A stretch of 64,000 bases of DNA from Pseudoalteromonas arctica A 37-1-2 (GTDB taxonomy: Bacteria; Pseudomonadota; Gammaproteobacteria; Enterobacterales; Alteromonadaceae), in assembly GCF_000238395.3 (NCBI RefSeq), contig NZ_CP011026.1:62001-126000 (forward strand), written 5' to 3'. The translations under genes were made by a program, and so were the position numbers. How positions within the stretch are numbered: the first letter of the stretch is position 1; each line of letters opens with the position of its first letter. This document shows, piece by piece, positions 25,147 to 37,309 of this stretch. Below the pieces are notes generated by a model that worked only from the letters and a program-made list of their open reading frames with translations, was not told where the DNA came from and ran no database searches.

Positions 25147-25906
25147 ATGATATTGCTATTATTAAGCCCCTCCTAATATTTGTTTTTCTATTCTTCTAAG
25201 TCATTGCGCTAATGCAAGTGAGTTTAAGCTTGTAATTTATACCGAACATTTCTCCCTTATAATTTCAAAACAACAAATTCAAAGCGACAAAGACCAACTT
25301 GTTAGTAGTACTTTCGATATTGTAAAAGATATTTGCACAGCTATTGATATAACCTGCGAGTTTAAATTGCTTCCTTGGAAGCGTGCTTATAACTTAGTTT
25401 AAAAGCCCCTTACTTTGGCATTGTTTCAATAATTAAAAACATCGAACGTGACCCACCATTTTATTAGGCTGGGCCGCTGGCGCGAGTCAAACTTTCTTTT
25501 ATAAGCTCAAAGCTGATAAGTAAGTTATACCAATTCCATTAAGTATGCGGTCTAAATTTTACGCCGAAAAAACAATTCAGCTCTAGGCGTATATAAAATT
25601 GGTTTTAAAGCGGGCGAAAACTTACTAATGTTTGGAGGCAAAAACAATATATGGATTTGTTTTTAAAAAGAAAATAGATCTAATTTTGGGCTCATAATGA
25701 CAATAATGCATCAGTTTGAACCTTTGACTATAAAGTGGGGAAGATGCTGAAAGGCTGTAAAAATTATATCTTAGTGCGCTTGCTAGCAATTGCATCGCAT
25801 TTAATAAGTAAGTAGTTGTGCGTGTCATAAAGCGATTTAACAAAGAATATAAAAAGTTAAAAATGAAAGATGATTTTGCCGCCTATAAGCATACTTATCT
25901 TCAATG
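25147..25906 (+). pseudogene. Decayed periplasmic solute-binding protein (family 3-like) gene
   Basis: The stretch carries remains of a SBP_bac_3-type protein in shifting frames. A start (ATG 25147, MILLLLSPS) runs into a frameshift, then SEFKLVIYTEHFSLIISKQQ and FKLLPWKRAY, then a stop. Later come SIIKNIERDPPFY and IKNIER-like pieces, and the natural-looking C-terminus RFNKEYKKLKMKDDFAAYKH ending at 25906. Several stops and shifts break it, and a TATACCAATT sequence near 25525 looks like a MITE fragment inside it. The intact minus-strand gene that converges on it (25909-26619) and the pair at 57541-59029 are relatives of the same general type. Confidence 0.75.
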
Positions 25907-25908
25907 AT

Positions 25909-26619
25909 TTATCTTTCGTAAGGCAGCCCTTTATTTTGCTTTATTTTTAAAAATGCAGCTTGCAGTGCTTCAATTAAACGCATATCTGTTTTTTTATTCG
26001 CAGCTAAATAAGCATCAATTGTTAGCTCATCTATTTTATAGATAAACCTTAAGTGTGCTGGTTTGAGCTTTAGGTAGTCGCTCATCTGCTGCATATATAA
26101 TGGATCGTCTACTATTAAATCTACTTTTTTAGCTAATAGTAAAGAGTATGATTTTTGAATATCAGAGGTTAAAACAACTTCAAATCCAAGTTTCGTGAGG
26201 GTTTGTGTTGAAAAGTCATTGCGTTGCATTGCAATTTTATACACTTTTGCTTGTTCAGTATTATTTATAATAAGATCATCACGCTCTGATAGGCCGATAA
26301 AGCCCAGCTCAAATCGTCCAACTGGTCCAATCCAATAAAATTTATTTTCTCGCTCTACAGTGCGTGCAAGGCTGTATATAAAGGTGTTTTTTAACTCATC
26401 TGCAATTTTATAAGCACGTGCCCAAGGATACATTTGAATGTTAGGTGTGAGATCAGCCTCAGCAAATATATCTCTAATAAACTGAGTACCTTCACCTGCT
26501 ACCTCGCCATTAATCAATACTTGGTTTGGTGGTGCTAACTCTGTAACAACAAGCAGGGCTTCCTTTGCTTGAACATACACAGAGCAAATTAAAAAAAGAG
26601 AATAAAGAATATATTTCAC
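25909..26619 (-). CDS. Periplasmic solute-binding protein, SBP family 3-like
   Basis: The 236-residue protein has a signal peptide (cut near YVQA) and a bilobal binding fold: TELAPPNQVLINGEVAGEGT, IQMYPWARAYKI (the PWxRAY motif of this subgroup), FIYSLARTVEREN, VDLIVDDPLYMQQM and a C-terminal Ala/Leu helix (LIEALQAAFLKIKQN). Such proteins bind polar amino acids or act as sensor-type periplasmic proteins. No permease or ATPase is next to it, so it may be an orphan. The convergent pseudogene at 25147-25906 is a relative. Confidence 0.88.
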   Translation of the reverse strand: MKYILYSLFLICSVYVQAKEALLVVTELAPPNQVLINGEVAGEGTQFIRDIFAEADLTPNIQMYPWARAYKIADELKNTFIYSLARTVERENKFYWIGPVGRFELGFIGLSERDDLIINNTEQAKVYKIAMQRNDFSTQTLTKLGFEVVLTSDIQKSYSLLLAKKVDLIVDDPLYMQQMSDYLKLKPAHLRFIYKIDELTIDAYLAANKKTDMRLIEALQAAFLKIKQNKGLPYER

Positions 26620-26925
26620 AATAGCGAATCGTCATTCGGTTAGCTTAAGTAATAATAAGTGTGGCTGAAAATATGAAAAACACAAAAATTATTTATGTGA
26701 ACTTGTTACTAAGATATTGGTTTATTTGAGTTATGTATAACTATAAAGGGGGCTAGATAGATAAGTGGCTTGGGGTTTGAAGTAGTTGAGGCTAAAAATT
26801 AAGGCCTAAAACGATAAAAGGGCCTTGCGGCCCTTGGTGAAGTATCGTTCAAGTCAGATAGAGCTTTAACCCCTTAAAGCGCTATCCTCTTGTTTTGCAA
26901 CACCGGTGTTCATCTCAATAAGTTT
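26620..26925. other. Intergenic stretch with the nupC terminator
   Basis: No gene is seen. The stretch holds the upstream region of the solute-binding gene and the terminator at 26818-26835 for the nucleoside operon. Confidence 0.5.
26818..26835 (-). terminator. Terminator of the udk-nupC transcript
   Basis: AAGGGCC and GGCCCTT pair around a four-base loop on the minus strand, followed by TTATCGTTTTAGG. It lies about 90 bp past the NupC stop. Confidence 0.7.
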
Positions 26926-28152
26926 CTAAGCTAGCGAGAGGAAAAACCCAGCAATTGCTGCGCTCATAAGGTTAGCCATAGATCCTGCTAACACTGCTCT
27001 GAGCCCTAAGCGTGCGATATCCTTCCGCCGACTAGGCGCCATACCGCCTAACCCACCTAGTAAAATGGCTATCGATGATAAGTTAGCAAACCCACATAAA
27101 GCAAAAGTAACGATTGCTTGTGTGTGCGCGCTTAACGTATCGCGATAATTTATAAAGTCTAAGTAAGCAACAAACTCGTTTACTACTATCTTTTGACCAA
27201 TAAAGCTGCCGGCTATAATCGCTTCATCCCATGGCACACCTAGTAACCATGCAACTGGAGCAAATACATAACCTAATATTTCTTGAAGCGTTAATGTTGG
27301 GTAATCAAACCACCCACCAATACCGCCTAATAAACCGTTTAATAGTGCAATTAGCGCTACAAAAGCAAGTAACATTGCACCTACATTAAGTGCTAAATGC
27401 ATACCGTTTGCAGCACCTGATGCAGCTGCATCAATTACATTTACAGGCTTATCTTCGTCATCTAAATCTAAATCAGCTAAGTTATCTCTAGGCGTTTCAG
27501 TTTCTGGCACAATCATCTTGGCCATTAAGAAACCACCTGGTGCAGCCATAAAGCTCGCAGCAATAAGATACTTAAGATCTACGCCAATAATTACGTAACC
27601 GGCCATTACAGAGCCTGCTACAGTGGCTAAGCCACCTACCATTACTGCAAACAATTCCGATTTTGTCATCGTTGCTATAAATGGCTTAACTATTAACGGT
27701 GCTTCAGTTTGGCCTACAAAAATATTTGCAGTTGCTGAAAGCGATTCTGTGCGAGAGGTCTTCAATAATTTTTGTAAACCGCCGCCTAAAATCCTAATTA
27801 TCCAATCCATAATGCCAAGGTGATATAACACAGCAACAAGCGCTGAGAAAAACACGATAACTGGCAAAACTTGAATTGCAAAAATAAAACCTAATGTGTC
27901 TTGTGAGGCGAGTGGACCAAATAAAAACCCAATACCATCATTAGCATAACCAATAACCGACGAGACGGCTGATGACATGCTAGTTAACACATTTTTTCCT
28001 GCTTCGAAAAACAGAACAAAACCGCCTATAACAATTTGCATCGCAAATGCTATACCAACGGTTCTTAAATTAATTGCCTTGCGATTAGTTGACGCAGCAA
28101 AGGCAATGCTTAGTAGCACACACATGCCTACTAAGCTCATAAATGTTGTCAT
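26926..28152 (-). CDS. NupC/CNT-family nucleoside transporter
   Basis: The 408-residue membrane protein is a concentrative nucleoside transporter. Landmarks are [36 protein letters not shown] (the family's GQTEAP signature), [35 protein letters not shown] and [20 protein letters not shown]. It imports nucleosides with sodium or protons. It is encoded 17 bp after uridine kinase and across from deoB/deoD, so the four genes form a nucleoside uptake and salvage block. Confidence 0.93.
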   Translation of the reverse strand: MTTFMSLVGMCVLLSIAFAASTNRKAINLRTVGIAFAMQIVIGGFVLFFEAGKNVLTSMSSAVSSVIGYANDGIGFLFGPLASQDTLGFIFAIQVLPVIVFFSALVAVLYHLGIMDWIIRILGGGLQKLLKTSRTESLSATANIFVGQTEAPLIVKPFIATMTKSELFAVMVGGLATVAGSVMAGYVIIGVDLKYLIAASFMAAPGGFLMAKMIVPETETPRDNLADLDLDDEDKPVNVIDAAASGAANGMHLALNVGAMLLAFVALIALLNGLLGGIGGWFDYPTLTLQEILGYVFAPVAWLLGVPWDEAIIAGSFIGQKIVVNEFVAYLDFINYRDTLSAHTQAIVTFALCGFANLSSIAILLGGLGGMAPSRRKDIARLGLRAVLAGSMANLMSAAIAGFFLSLA

Positions 28153-28169
28153 ACAAATGTTTCCCGTTG

Positions 28170-28814
28170 TTATTCTTGTAGTAAATATTTAATTTTACTT
28201 TTTATTATATCAATCGCAACGCGGTTCATGCCGCCTCGAGTCACAACTAAATCAGCGTTATGCTTAGAAGGCTCAATGAATTGATAAAACATCGGTCTAA
28301 CAGTTGCCTGATATTGCTCAACAACAGATTGTAATGTTCTGCCTCGTTGCTCCATATCACGTTGCATACGACGCATTAAACAAATATCTAAAGGTGTATC
28401 TATAAACACCTTAATATCAAATTCTTTATTAAGCGCTTTATCACTCAATAGTAAAATACCTTCAACAATGAGTATTTTAGCAGCTGGCACTCGGCGTGTG
28501 GTTGCGCTACGCGTGTGTTGTGCATAATCATACGTTGGTACTTCTACTGAGTTACCACAACGAAGTTGCGTTAAATGCTCAAGCATTAATGCGTGTTCAA
28601 ATGCATCTGGATGGTCGTAATTTGTTTGCGTACGATGAGCCATCGGCAAATGCGACTGATCCTTGTAATAAGCATCTTCTTCAATAATGGCGATAGCGCC
28701 TGGTTCAAGCTCATTAACCAATTCATTGTAAATTGTTTGGCTAAAAAGAGATTTGCCCGACGCTGATGCGCCTGCAATGGCTATAATAGTAGTTCGTGTC
28801 ACTAAAGTTCTCAT
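28170..28814 (-). CDS. udk: Uridine kinase
   Basis: The roughly 214-residue protein has the P-loop [19 protein letters not shown], the [13 protein letters not shown] segment (the conserved DxYY acceptor region), [16 protein letters not shown], and [13 protein letters not shown] (lid Arg). It phosphorylates uridine and cytidine with ATP or GTP, feeding nucleosides brought in by the adjacent transporter. The start is ATG 28814; a GTG two codons earlier is also open, and neither has a strong ribosome site. Confidence 0.93.
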   Translation of the reverse strand: MRTLVTRTTIIAIAGASASGKSLFSQTIYNELVNELEPGAIAIIEEDAYYKDQSHLPMAHRTQTNYDHPDAFEHALMLEHLTQLRCGNSVEVPTYDYAQHTRSATTRRVPAAKILIVEGILLLSDKALNKEFDIKVFIDTPLDICLMRRMQRDMEQRGRTLQSVVEQYQATVRPMFYQFIEPSKHNADLVVTRGGMNRVAIDIIKSKIKYLLQE

Positions 28815-28921
28815 CCACACAGAAAGATATATTGTTGGTAGATCACAATAGCAAAAAAGACACGATTAATCTCTTTTGCTTCGCTCAAGGGTGCAAATTT
28901 ATAATGTTTAGGTTTTATGAA

Positions 28922-28939
28922 ACAGGACTTTTGTCCTGT
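28922..28939. promoter_or_regulatory. Hairpin in the deoB upstream region
   Basis: ACAGGAC and GTCCTGT pair perfectly around TTTT, about 55 bp before deoB, followed by TACGGAAAATTCG. It could be an operator for a nucleoside-responsive repressor or a UTR hairpin. No T-run follows. Confidence 0.45.
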
Positions 28940-28994
28940 ACGGAAAATTCGATCAGCGGATAAAGTAACCACCTAGAATCAAAGTGAGGTCAAA

Positions 28995-30227
28995 ATGGCA
29001 AGAGCAATTATTTTAATGGCAGATAGCCTAGGAATCGGTGCAGCACCAGATGCAGATAAATTCGGCGATCTTGGGGCTAATACATTCGCTCACTTACTAA
29101 AAGCATATTACGACGAAACAGGCAGTGCGCTGTCGCTTCCTAACCTATCAAAACTTGGGTTAGTGGATGCATGCGAAGCTGCCGGTGGCGAACCGTGTTT
29201 AATTTCAGACCGCCAAGCTCCTCAAGGTGCATGGGGTTACGCTAAAGAAATCTCTAGCGGAAAAGACACGCCATCAGGTCATTGGGAAATGGCAGGCGTA
29301 CCGGTGTTATTTGATTGGGGATATTTCCCAAAAACACAGCCAAGCTTCCCACAAGAATTTATAGACGAGTTTATTGCTCGTACAGGTATTCCTGGCATTT
29401 TAGGCAATTGCCATGCATCAGGAACTACCATTTTAGAACAGCTAGGTGAAGAGCACGTAAAAACAGGTAAACCAATCTGTTACACCTCAGCTGATAGCGT
29501 GTTTCAAATAGCCGCGCATGAAGAGTCATTCGGCCTAGAGAAGCTTTATCAAGTTTGCGAAATCGCACGGGCGCTACTTGATGAAATGAATATAGGACGA
29601 GTGATTGCGCGGCCATTTTTGGGTTCAAATAGCCAAGACTTTGCTCGAACGGGTAATCGTCGTGACTATTCAGTACTTCCGCCTGCACCAACATTGCTAG
29701 ATGTACTAGCAAAAGACGGCGGCGAAGTAATTAGTATTGGTAAAATTTCAGATATTTACGCGCATCAGGGCATAACCCAAAAGCATAAAGCACCTGGACT
29801 TATGAACTTGCTAGAAAAAACCAGCGAAGTAATGGAAAGCGCGCCAGATCGTAGCTTAATCTTTACTAACCTAGTTGATTTTGATGAAAAATTTGGTCAT
29901 CGTCGTAATCCAGTAGGATACGCAAAAGCATTAAAAGAATTTGATGACTATTTACCAACTATACTAAATCAGTTAAAAGCAGATGACGTATTAATGATCA
30001 CTGCAGATCATGGCTGTGACCCAACCTTTCCAGGTTCTGAGCACACTCGTGAATACGTACCTGTTATTGCATACCAACCAGGTATGAGTAACACACCATT
30101 AGGTGAACGCAACAGCTTTGCAGATATAGGTCAAACACTGGCACAGTGGTTTAGCTTATCTGCGCTTGATTACGGCGACAGCTTTTTAAATGAGCTAAAA
30201 ACGCCAAATAAAAAGGAAAACAATTAA
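28995..30227 (+). CDS. deoB: Phosphopentomutase
   Basis: The 410-residue protein matches DeoB throughout: [20 protein letters not shown] (metal Asp near the N-terminus), [12 protein letters not shown] (the Thr-containing phospho-acceptor loop), [15 protein letters not shown] and [20 protein letters not shown] (second metal cluster). It interconverts ribose/deoxyribose 1- and 5-phosphates, linking nucleoside breakdown to central metabolism. GTGAGG gives a good ribosome site. The stop overlaps the deoD start (TAATG), so both are co-translated. No deoC or deoA is in the window. Confidence 0.97.
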   Translation: MARAIILMADSLGIGAAPDADKFGDLGANTFAHLLKAYYDETGSALSLPNLSKLGLVDACEAAGGEPCLISDRQAPQGAWGYAKEISSGKDTPSGHWEMAGVPVLFDWGYFPKTQPSFPQEFIDEFIARTGIPGILGNCHASGTTILEQLGEEHVKTGKPICYTSADSVFQIAAHEESFGLEKLYQVCEIARALLDEMNIGRVIARPFLGSNSQDFARTGNRRDYSVLPPAPTLLDVLAKDGGEVISIGKISDIYAHQGITQKHKAPGLMNLLEKTSEVMESAPDRSLIFTNLVDFDEKFGHRRNPVGYAKALKEFDDYLPTILNQLKADDVLMITADHGCDPTFPGSEHTREYVPVIAYQPGMSNTPLGERNSFADIGQTLAQWFSLSALDYGDSFLNELKTPNKKENN

Positions 30228-30931
30228 TGAGTACTCCGCATATCAGTGCAAACGTTGGTGATTTCGCCGAAACAGTATTAATGCCAGGCGATCCGCTACG
30301 TGCGCAATATATTGCTGAAAACTTTTTAGATGATGCAGTACAAGTTACAAGCGTTCGTAACATGTACGGTTTCACTGGTACTTACAAAGGTAAGCCAGTA
30401 AGTATCATGGGTTCAGGCATGGGCATTCCATCAATGTCTATTTATGCACGTGAGCTAATTGTAAGCTTTGGCGTTAAAAATATTATACGTATTGGTACGT
30501 GTGGCGGTATTGGCACAGATATCAAAATTCGTGACGTAATTTTTGCACAAGGTGCAAGCACAGATTCAAACGTAAACCGTGCACGCGTACGTGGCTACGA
30601 TTTTGCTGCTATTGCTAACTTTGACCTACTTTTAAACGGCGTAAACGCTGCTAAAGAGCTAGGAATTAAAGCAAAAGTAGGTAACGTATTTACGACAGAT
30701 ACATTCTATCAAGCAGATGATTCGTTCTATAAAGACTTAGACAAGTTAGGCATGCTAGCAGTAGATATGGAAACAGCAGGTTTATACGGCGTTGCAGCTG
30801 AATACGGCGCAAACGCAATGGCATTATTTACAGTAAGTGACCACGTAATCACTGGCGAAGCAACACCTGCTGATGAGCGTCAAAGCACGTTTAACGAAAT
30901 GGTTAAAATTGCATTAGAGTCAATAGCTTAA
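30227..30931 (+). CDS. deoD: Purine-nucleoside phosphorylase, DeoD type
   Basis: The 234-residue protein is a hexameric-type [23 protein letters not shown] and [14 protein letters not shown] (phosphate site), [29 protein letters not shown], and [20 protein letters not shown] with the base-binding [10 protein letters not shown] (catalytic Asp). It splits purine (deoxy)nucleosides with phosphate, and the sugar phosphate passes to DeoB upstream. A strong terminator follows at 31010. Confidence 0.97.
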   Translation: MSTPHISANVGDFAETVLMPGDPLRAQYIAENFLDDAVQVTSVRNMYGFTGTYKGKPVSIMGSGMGIPSMSIYARELIVSFGVKNIIRIGTCGGIGTDIKIRDVIFAQGASTDSNVNRARVRGYDFAAIANFDLLLNGVNAAKELGIKAKVGNVFTTDTFYQADDSFYKDLDKLGMLAVDMETAGLYGVAAEYGANAMALFTVSDHVITGEATPADERQSTFNEMVKIALESIA

Positions 30932-31009
30932 ATAATACATAACAGTTCCTTGGTAACGTATTCACTAAGTTTTGGAGACACGCCCAAAGTGAAGTGAGAC
31001 TAAACCTCC

Positions 31010-31036
31010 AAAGCCGCATTTTATGCGGCTTTTTTT
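31010..31036 (+). terminator. Terminator of the deoBD operon
   Basis: AAAGCCGCAT and ATGCGGCTTT pair around TTT and are followed by TTTTATG. Confidence 0.92.
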
Positions 31037-31156
31037 ATGCCTGAAGAAAATAAGCCACCATACAATATTGCATCGGATTTTGACGTGATTTGCTGTGTTG
31101 TAGGCGCAGAGCTTGCTCGCGCGAGAAGCACAGCTTCTAATTACTTAAGCTAACTA

Positions 31157-31706
31157 CTCTAAAAGCGCAGCATCTCTAAACCTATTTGTGTATAACAGCC
31201 CTAAAAAAAATATGCACGTAGAGAAGAAAAGGAGGAGCAAATGAGAAGAGCAAAACCAATGCTGACTCGGCATTATAAAAGTACAAGCGTTGCTTTAAAA
31301 GCTTGTAACCTGCGCGAATAGAAGTGTTTATACCAAGTTTAGAGTATGACTTGTTGCTCATGTTAGAAGCACAGTTTCTGATTGTTTTTATTATTTTAAC
31401 TTCTAAGCTCTTCTCTAAAAGCGCAGCGTCTCTAAACCTATTTGTGTATAACAGCCCTAAAAATAGTATGCACGCAGAGAAGAAAAAGAGGAGCAAATGA
31501 GAAGAGCAAAACCAATGCTGACTCGGCATTATAAAAGTACAAGCGTTGCTTTAAAAGCTTGTAACCTGCGCGAATAGAAGTGTTTATACCAAGTTTAGAG
31601 TATGACTTGTTGCTCATGTTAGAAGCACAGTTTCTGACTGTTTTTATTATTTTAACTTCTAAGCTCTTCTCTAAAAGCGCAGCGTCTCTAAACCTCTTTG
31701 TGAATT
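31157..31706. repeat. Tandem 256-bp duplication plus partial third copy
   Basis: The text starting CTCTAAAAGCGCAG recurs at 31157, 31413 and 31669, an exact 256-bp period; copies 1 and 2 differ at only a few bases and copy 3 stops after about 38 bp, in CTCTTTGTGAATTA. The partial part is the same as the dispersed repeat near 49870, 50010, 51790, 55375 and 55500. Each full unit holds a short open frame with a strong ribosome site. A REP-like GCAGAGCTTGCTCGCGCGAG lies just before, near 31107-31126. Confidence 0.9.
31241..31321 (+). other. Possible 26-codon small ORF in repeat copy 1
   Basis: The frame starts ATG directly after AGGAGG with good spacing and would encode a 26-residue basic peptide starting MRRAKPMLTRHYKS. 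An equal frame is in copy 2 at 31497-31577. Related MRR-type starts after GAGGAG occur in other copies of the repeat, but their downstream sequences differ. Translation is possible, not shown; the ribosome-site match may be part of a repeat that has nothing to do with coding. Confidence 0.3.
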
Positions 31707-31800
31707 AATCACTTTAGGTCTTAACTCTACGGTAGAGCAGAGTTTGTAGAGCGCAGTAAAGCTTCTAATTACACAACAAACATAACCTTTAAAAACAAAA

Positions 31801-31818
31801 AAAGGGCCAAGGCCCTTT
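31801..31818 (-). terminator. Terminator of the TPR membrane protein gene
   Basis: AAAGGGCC and GGCCCTTT pair around two bases on the minus strand and are followed by TTTTGTTTTTA. Confidence 0.85.
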
Positions 31819-31861
31819 TTTATGATGTTGCGCCTAATCATACAGGCCATATACTGAGTGC

Positions 31862-32752
31862 TTAAACAACTTCACCAGCTACTATAGTATTAAAGCTGTC
31901 GTTGTCATGTAAGCTTGCAAATGCGCTCTCATGTAATAGCTCATTACGTAAATTTGGAGAGTATTCAAGTGCCATTTTAATGTCGGCTAATGCATCAGCA
32001 TGCTTATGTGTTAGCGCATAAGCACATGCTCGTTGCCAATAGGCATAACCATAGACACTATCTATATCAATGGCTTGATTACACAACTCAATGGCTTGTG
32101 CTGTTTCATTTATTTCTAATAACGCATCGGCCTTATAAGCAATGGCTTCAACATCCTCTGGTTTGCGTTTTAAAATCTCATCAAATATTTCAATTTTATT
32201 AGCAAAATCACTTTCTAAATTGGCACGCATCCATAACGAATGAACCTCGTTGGTAACCGATATGCGCTCTTGGTTACTGAGTATTTCTTCTGAGCGTACG
32301 CGTAGTTTTTCTTCAAGAATTTTTAATCGGTCTTCATACTCGTCAGTAATTACACTTACACGTGTATTTACAATATCTTCTACTTTGTTTTTAACATCGC
32401 GTAGTGAGTTCCAGCCCACTAAAACCAAAATAGAAGCCGTAGCGGTAATTATAAAAAATACATTATTAATAGTGTCGGTAGTGTACGTTAATGCGCGATC
32501 TGCAGTATCAAGCTGTGCATGAGTAACTTGCTTAGTTACATCCTCACGGAGTTTTTGTTGATCTTGCCTTACGGCTTTTAGCTCGTCGAGTATGTAGCGC
32601 TCCATTAGCGGTTTAAACATAGACTCTTTAAGTTGTTTGAGGGCTTGTTGCTCTTGTTGTGCTGTAGGGGCTGCTGGTTTTTGTTCAGCAGAATTTACTA
32701 TACCCGAAAAAAAAGTTAAACAAACAAAAAGTGTAGATAGGTAATAACGCAT
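31862..32752 (-). CDS. Membrane-anchored TPR protein with coiled coil
   Basis: The 296-residue protein has a signal peptide or anchor (cut near NSAEQ), a periplasmic coiled coil (about 30-85, QQEQQALKQLKESM), a membrane helix (about 97-115, VFFIITATASILVLVGW), a second coiled coil (DEYEDRLKILEEKLRVRSEE) and C-terminal TPR-type helices (about 180-285, ILKRKPEDVEAIAYKADALL, IDSVYGYAYWQRACAYALTH). The family is not named that I know. It probably builds a cytoplasmic or periplasmic scaffold. It has its own terminator and stands beside repeats, so no partner gene is evident. Confidence 0.7.
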   Translation of the reverse strand: MRYYLSTLFVCLTFFSGIVNSAEQKPAAPTAQQEQQALKQLKESMFKPLMERYILDELKAVRQDQQKLREDVTKQVTHAQLDTADRALTYTTDTINNVFFIITATASILVLVGWNSLRDVKNKVEDIVNTRVSVITDEYEDRLKILEEKLRVRSEEILSNQERISVTNEVHSLWMRANLESDFANKIEIFDEILKRKPEDVEAIAYKADALLEINETAQAIELCNQAIDIDSVYGYAYWQRACAYALTHKHADALADIKMALEYSPNLRNELLHESAFASLHDNDSFNTIVAGEVV

Positions 32753-32810
32753 CGGTACGCCTAATTAAATTAATTACTGTAATAACTTTAACATGCAGGG
32801 CTGAATGGCA

Positions 32811-32900
32811 CTAGGGCGCGTTGACTTTTCAGGATTAAAATTGACCTAATTTAGATAGGAGCAATAGTTGTAAGAATTTTTTAGCCCAGTGAGCTTAGCA
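32811..32900. repeat. Fragment of the CTAGGGC-type MITE-like element
   Basis: ACTAGGGCGCGTTGACTTTT followed by CAGGATTAAAATT matches the left end of the element at 16001. The rest diverges and no right end is found, so this is a truncated or decayed copy. Confidence 0.5.
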
Positions 32901-32968
32901 ATAATAGGGTAAAGCATGAGCATTTTGCTAATACTTAGGTGGTTTTAAGAAAAAATAGGCAAAAAAAA

Positions 32969-33161
32969 CCAGCTCAATATGAGCTGGCAAAAACTGCTTA
33001 AAACAACAATATGTCGTAGGGATTCACAGGAGAACAACTTCATACTAACTGAATCTTTATGAACAAATACTTAATTCAATTCAATTAGTTAAAAATATAA
33101 GAATACTCAAAGTATTCGGTTTATAAAGTAAAGGTGCATTGGGCTTAAGTAATGCACCTTT
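32969..33161. ncRNA. Candidate structured RNA between two terminator-like hairpins
   Basis: CCAGCTCA/TGAGCTGG (32969-32987) has a T-run on the minus strand. GAATAC/GTATTC lies about 33100-33116. AAAGGTGCATT/AATGCACCTTT (33130-33161) has a perfect 11-bp stem, and T-rich sequence follows on plus. No ORF explains these hairpins. A small RNA on either strand is possible, with low confidence. Confidence 0.35.
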
Positions 33162-33622
33162 ATAATTATAACTATATAACTACAATTTCATGGTGAAGGG
33201 GGGTATTCCAATGTGCGCTTTAAATAAATTAAAGCCACTTTCAAACCCTTCACATACCATTACGCCGAAATTTTTCAATTCGATCACAGGTCTAGTTAAA
33301 AGGTTAAGGTTAATTCACTAATTTGTTTTTTTATCTTACGTAATACCTTACAAGAGCGTCATCAGATTTATTTTTACTATTATTTTGAACGTAATTACAA
33401 AGCTATTGTTAAATACATCATTAGCAAAAGGCCAATCAAAAATATAAATTGGAGCAATCGTTTTAAATAGTATGTTGAGGCTGGCGTAGCATAATTTATG
33501 CGCCTATATTAAGGATACGTAAGTGTTTAGGCAGGCACACTAAATAATAAGTAAGCCGATTAAATAAAAATAACCGTTACTTTTTAAAAAGTTATAAATA
33601 CATAAACAACAATACTGATTGA

Positions 33623-35839
<2,217 letters not shown>

Positions 35840-35853
35840 TCTGTACGCTAAAT

Positions 35854-35889
35854 AAAAACGGGGGAGTAATAATTTACTCCCCCGTTTTT
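35854..35889 (+). terminator. Terminator of katG
   Basis: AAAAACGGGGGAGTAA and TTTACTCCCCCGTTTTT pair around a short loop, ending in a T-run. Confidence 0.95.
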
Positions 35890-35963
35890 GCATATAGTCC
35901 CTGTCAGTATTACTTATAAAATATTGTAATTTATCTAAGTCATATAAAAATTAGGCATTAAAA

Positions 35964-35983
35964 AAGGCGGCAAAAGCCACCTT
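35964..35983 (-). terminator. Terminator of the 36002-36574 gene
   Basis: On the minus strand AAGGTGGC pairs with GCCGCCTT (one G-U/A-C mismatch) around TTTT and is followed by TTTTTAAT. Confidence 0.75.
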
Positions 35984-36001
35984 CTTATAAAACAATAAAA
36001 C

Positions 36002-36574
36002 TTATAGAAGTGCAAAAAGCTTTTGTAGTTGTGGCATGTATTCGCTCACAAGTTCAAGGTTGCTTTCGCTTACTAAAGACTCTGTAGACTCCTCAGCTGC
36101 GCTTGACGATTTACCAAACGAACCCATTAACGAACTAGCGCCTTTATCTTTAGCACTTTTCATACTTTGAAAACCGCCCATTACTTTATTCGCTGTTTCT
36201 TGATTATCAGCAGATAAACCCGATTTAAGGTTTTCGATATAAGCCATTGATACTTCAGAACCTACAGTTACTAGTTGCTCTGGTGTAAAGCCGTAGCGGC
36301 CTGTAACACCCGCGAAGCTTTTGTATAGGTCTTGCTCTTTAATCATGCTTAGTGCGCTATTAGCTAGAGAGCTTTGCTCGTCAACACTTTGATCTGCAGA
36401 ACCACCTAACATACTTGCTAAGTCTAAGTCTTTTAAAGACTCTTGGCTGCTTGCCCAGCTCGTTACAGCTGGCAGTGCTTTCATATAGCTTTGAAGTTGA
36501 CCTTCGTTAATATCTACTGCAAGGCTTGAGAAACTCATTGCTAATAAGCTAAGTGATACAAGTATTTTTTTCAT
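36002..36574 (-). CDS. Small secreted helical protein, unknown function
   Basis: The 190-residue protein has a clear signal peptide (cut near SSLAV) and helical sequence with many Ser/Ala: VDINEGQLQSYMKALPAVTS, RYGFTPEQLVTVGSEVSMAY, then a Gly/Ser/Ala-rich low-complexity linker (about 135-160) and a terminal helix (YMPQLQKLFALL). I do not recognise a named domain; similar proteins occur in Vibrio and Shewanella as conserved hypotheticals. It is monocistronic with its own terminator and is probably periplasmic. Confidence 0.7.
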   Translation of the reverse strand: MKKILVSLSLLAMSFSSLAVDINEGQLQSYMKALPAVTSWASSQESLKDLDLASMLGGSADQSVDEQSSLANSALSMIKEQDLYKSFAGVTGRYGFTPEQLVTVGSEVSMAYIENLKSGLSADNQETANKVMGGFQSMKSAKDKGASSLMGSFGKSSSAAEESTESLVSESNLELVSEYMPQLQKLFALL

Positions 36575-36766
36575 TGAGCATTTCCTAGTATTAAAGTTGT
36601 GCCAATTAGAAACTAATAAGCAACACTTGCCAACACAAAATAATATATTGGCTGATTTTATAGTACAATTTATGAGAATTTATTTAAGTTCTAAGAATTT
36701 AGTTCATTCACCACAAGCTAATGTACTGATGATATAATACATTTTTGACAAATAGAGCTGAACACA

Positions 36767-37180
36767 ATGTTAACAATTTCAAATACTGTCACTATCGATG
36801 AATGGGAACTAGAGCTTACGGCTATTCGTTCGCAAGGTGCCGGTGGTCAAAATGTTAACAAAGTAGCCAGTGCCATTCATTTACGCTTTGATATTAATCG
36901 CTCTAAATTACCTGATTTTTATAAAGAGCGTTTGCTAGCCTTAAATGATACAAGAATTACCAAAGAGGGCGTTTTAATAATTAAAGCGCAAAGCCACCGT
37001 ACGCAAGAGCTAAACCGAGAAGATGCCCTTAAGCGCTTAAAAGATTTAATTCTTAGTGCTACCGTTGTTAATAAAGCGCGTCGTGCCACCAAGCCTAGCC
37101 GTAATTCACAGCGAAAGCGCATGGACAAAAAAACTAAACACGGGCAAAACAAAGCGCTACGCGGCAACATAAAGTTTTAG
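36767..37180 (+). CDS. arfB: Alternative ribosome-rescue factor/peptidyl-tRNA hydrolase ArfB
   Basis: The 137-residue protein has the release-factor GGQ domain (RSQGAGGQNVNKVASAIHLR, GGQ at about 26-28), then a basic C-terminal tail rich in Lys/Arg (RKRMDKKTKHGQNKALRGN) that enters the mRNA channel. ArfB (YaeJ) hydrolyses peptidyl-tRNA on ribosomes stalled without a stop codon, independently of tmRNA. The tail and total length match ArfB and not a full RF. ArfA is encoded 6 kb away at 42983-43183, so both back-ups are close together. Confidence 0.95.
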   Translation: MLTISNTVTIDEWELELTAIRSQGAGGQNVNKVASAIHLRFDINRSKLPDFYKERLLALNDTRITKEGVLIIKAQSHRTQELNREDALKRLKDLILSATVVNKARRATKPSRNSQRKRMDKKTKHGQNKALRGNIKF

Positions 37181-37264
37181 TTTCAAACGGTATTAATAAA
37201 GTATAGAAGAGACTTGATGCCTACATGCAGGCACCATTTTTACATCGTATTGTACGTATAAAAA

Positions 37265-37290
37265 TATAAGTGAGGGGTAGCCTCACTTAT
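37265..37290. terminator. Bidirectional terminator between arfB and the ethanolamine permease gene
   Basis: ATAAGTGAGG and CCTCACTTAT pair around a five-base loop, with TATTTTT-like sequence on each side. Confidence 0.75.
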
Positions 37291-37309
37291 ATTTAATAAC
37301 TATTAATAC

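Noticed and set aside
31182..31529. 115-residue minus-strand frame
   Set aside because: It lies across the 256-bp tandem duplication, has no family pattern or good ribosome site, and arises from repeat sequence.
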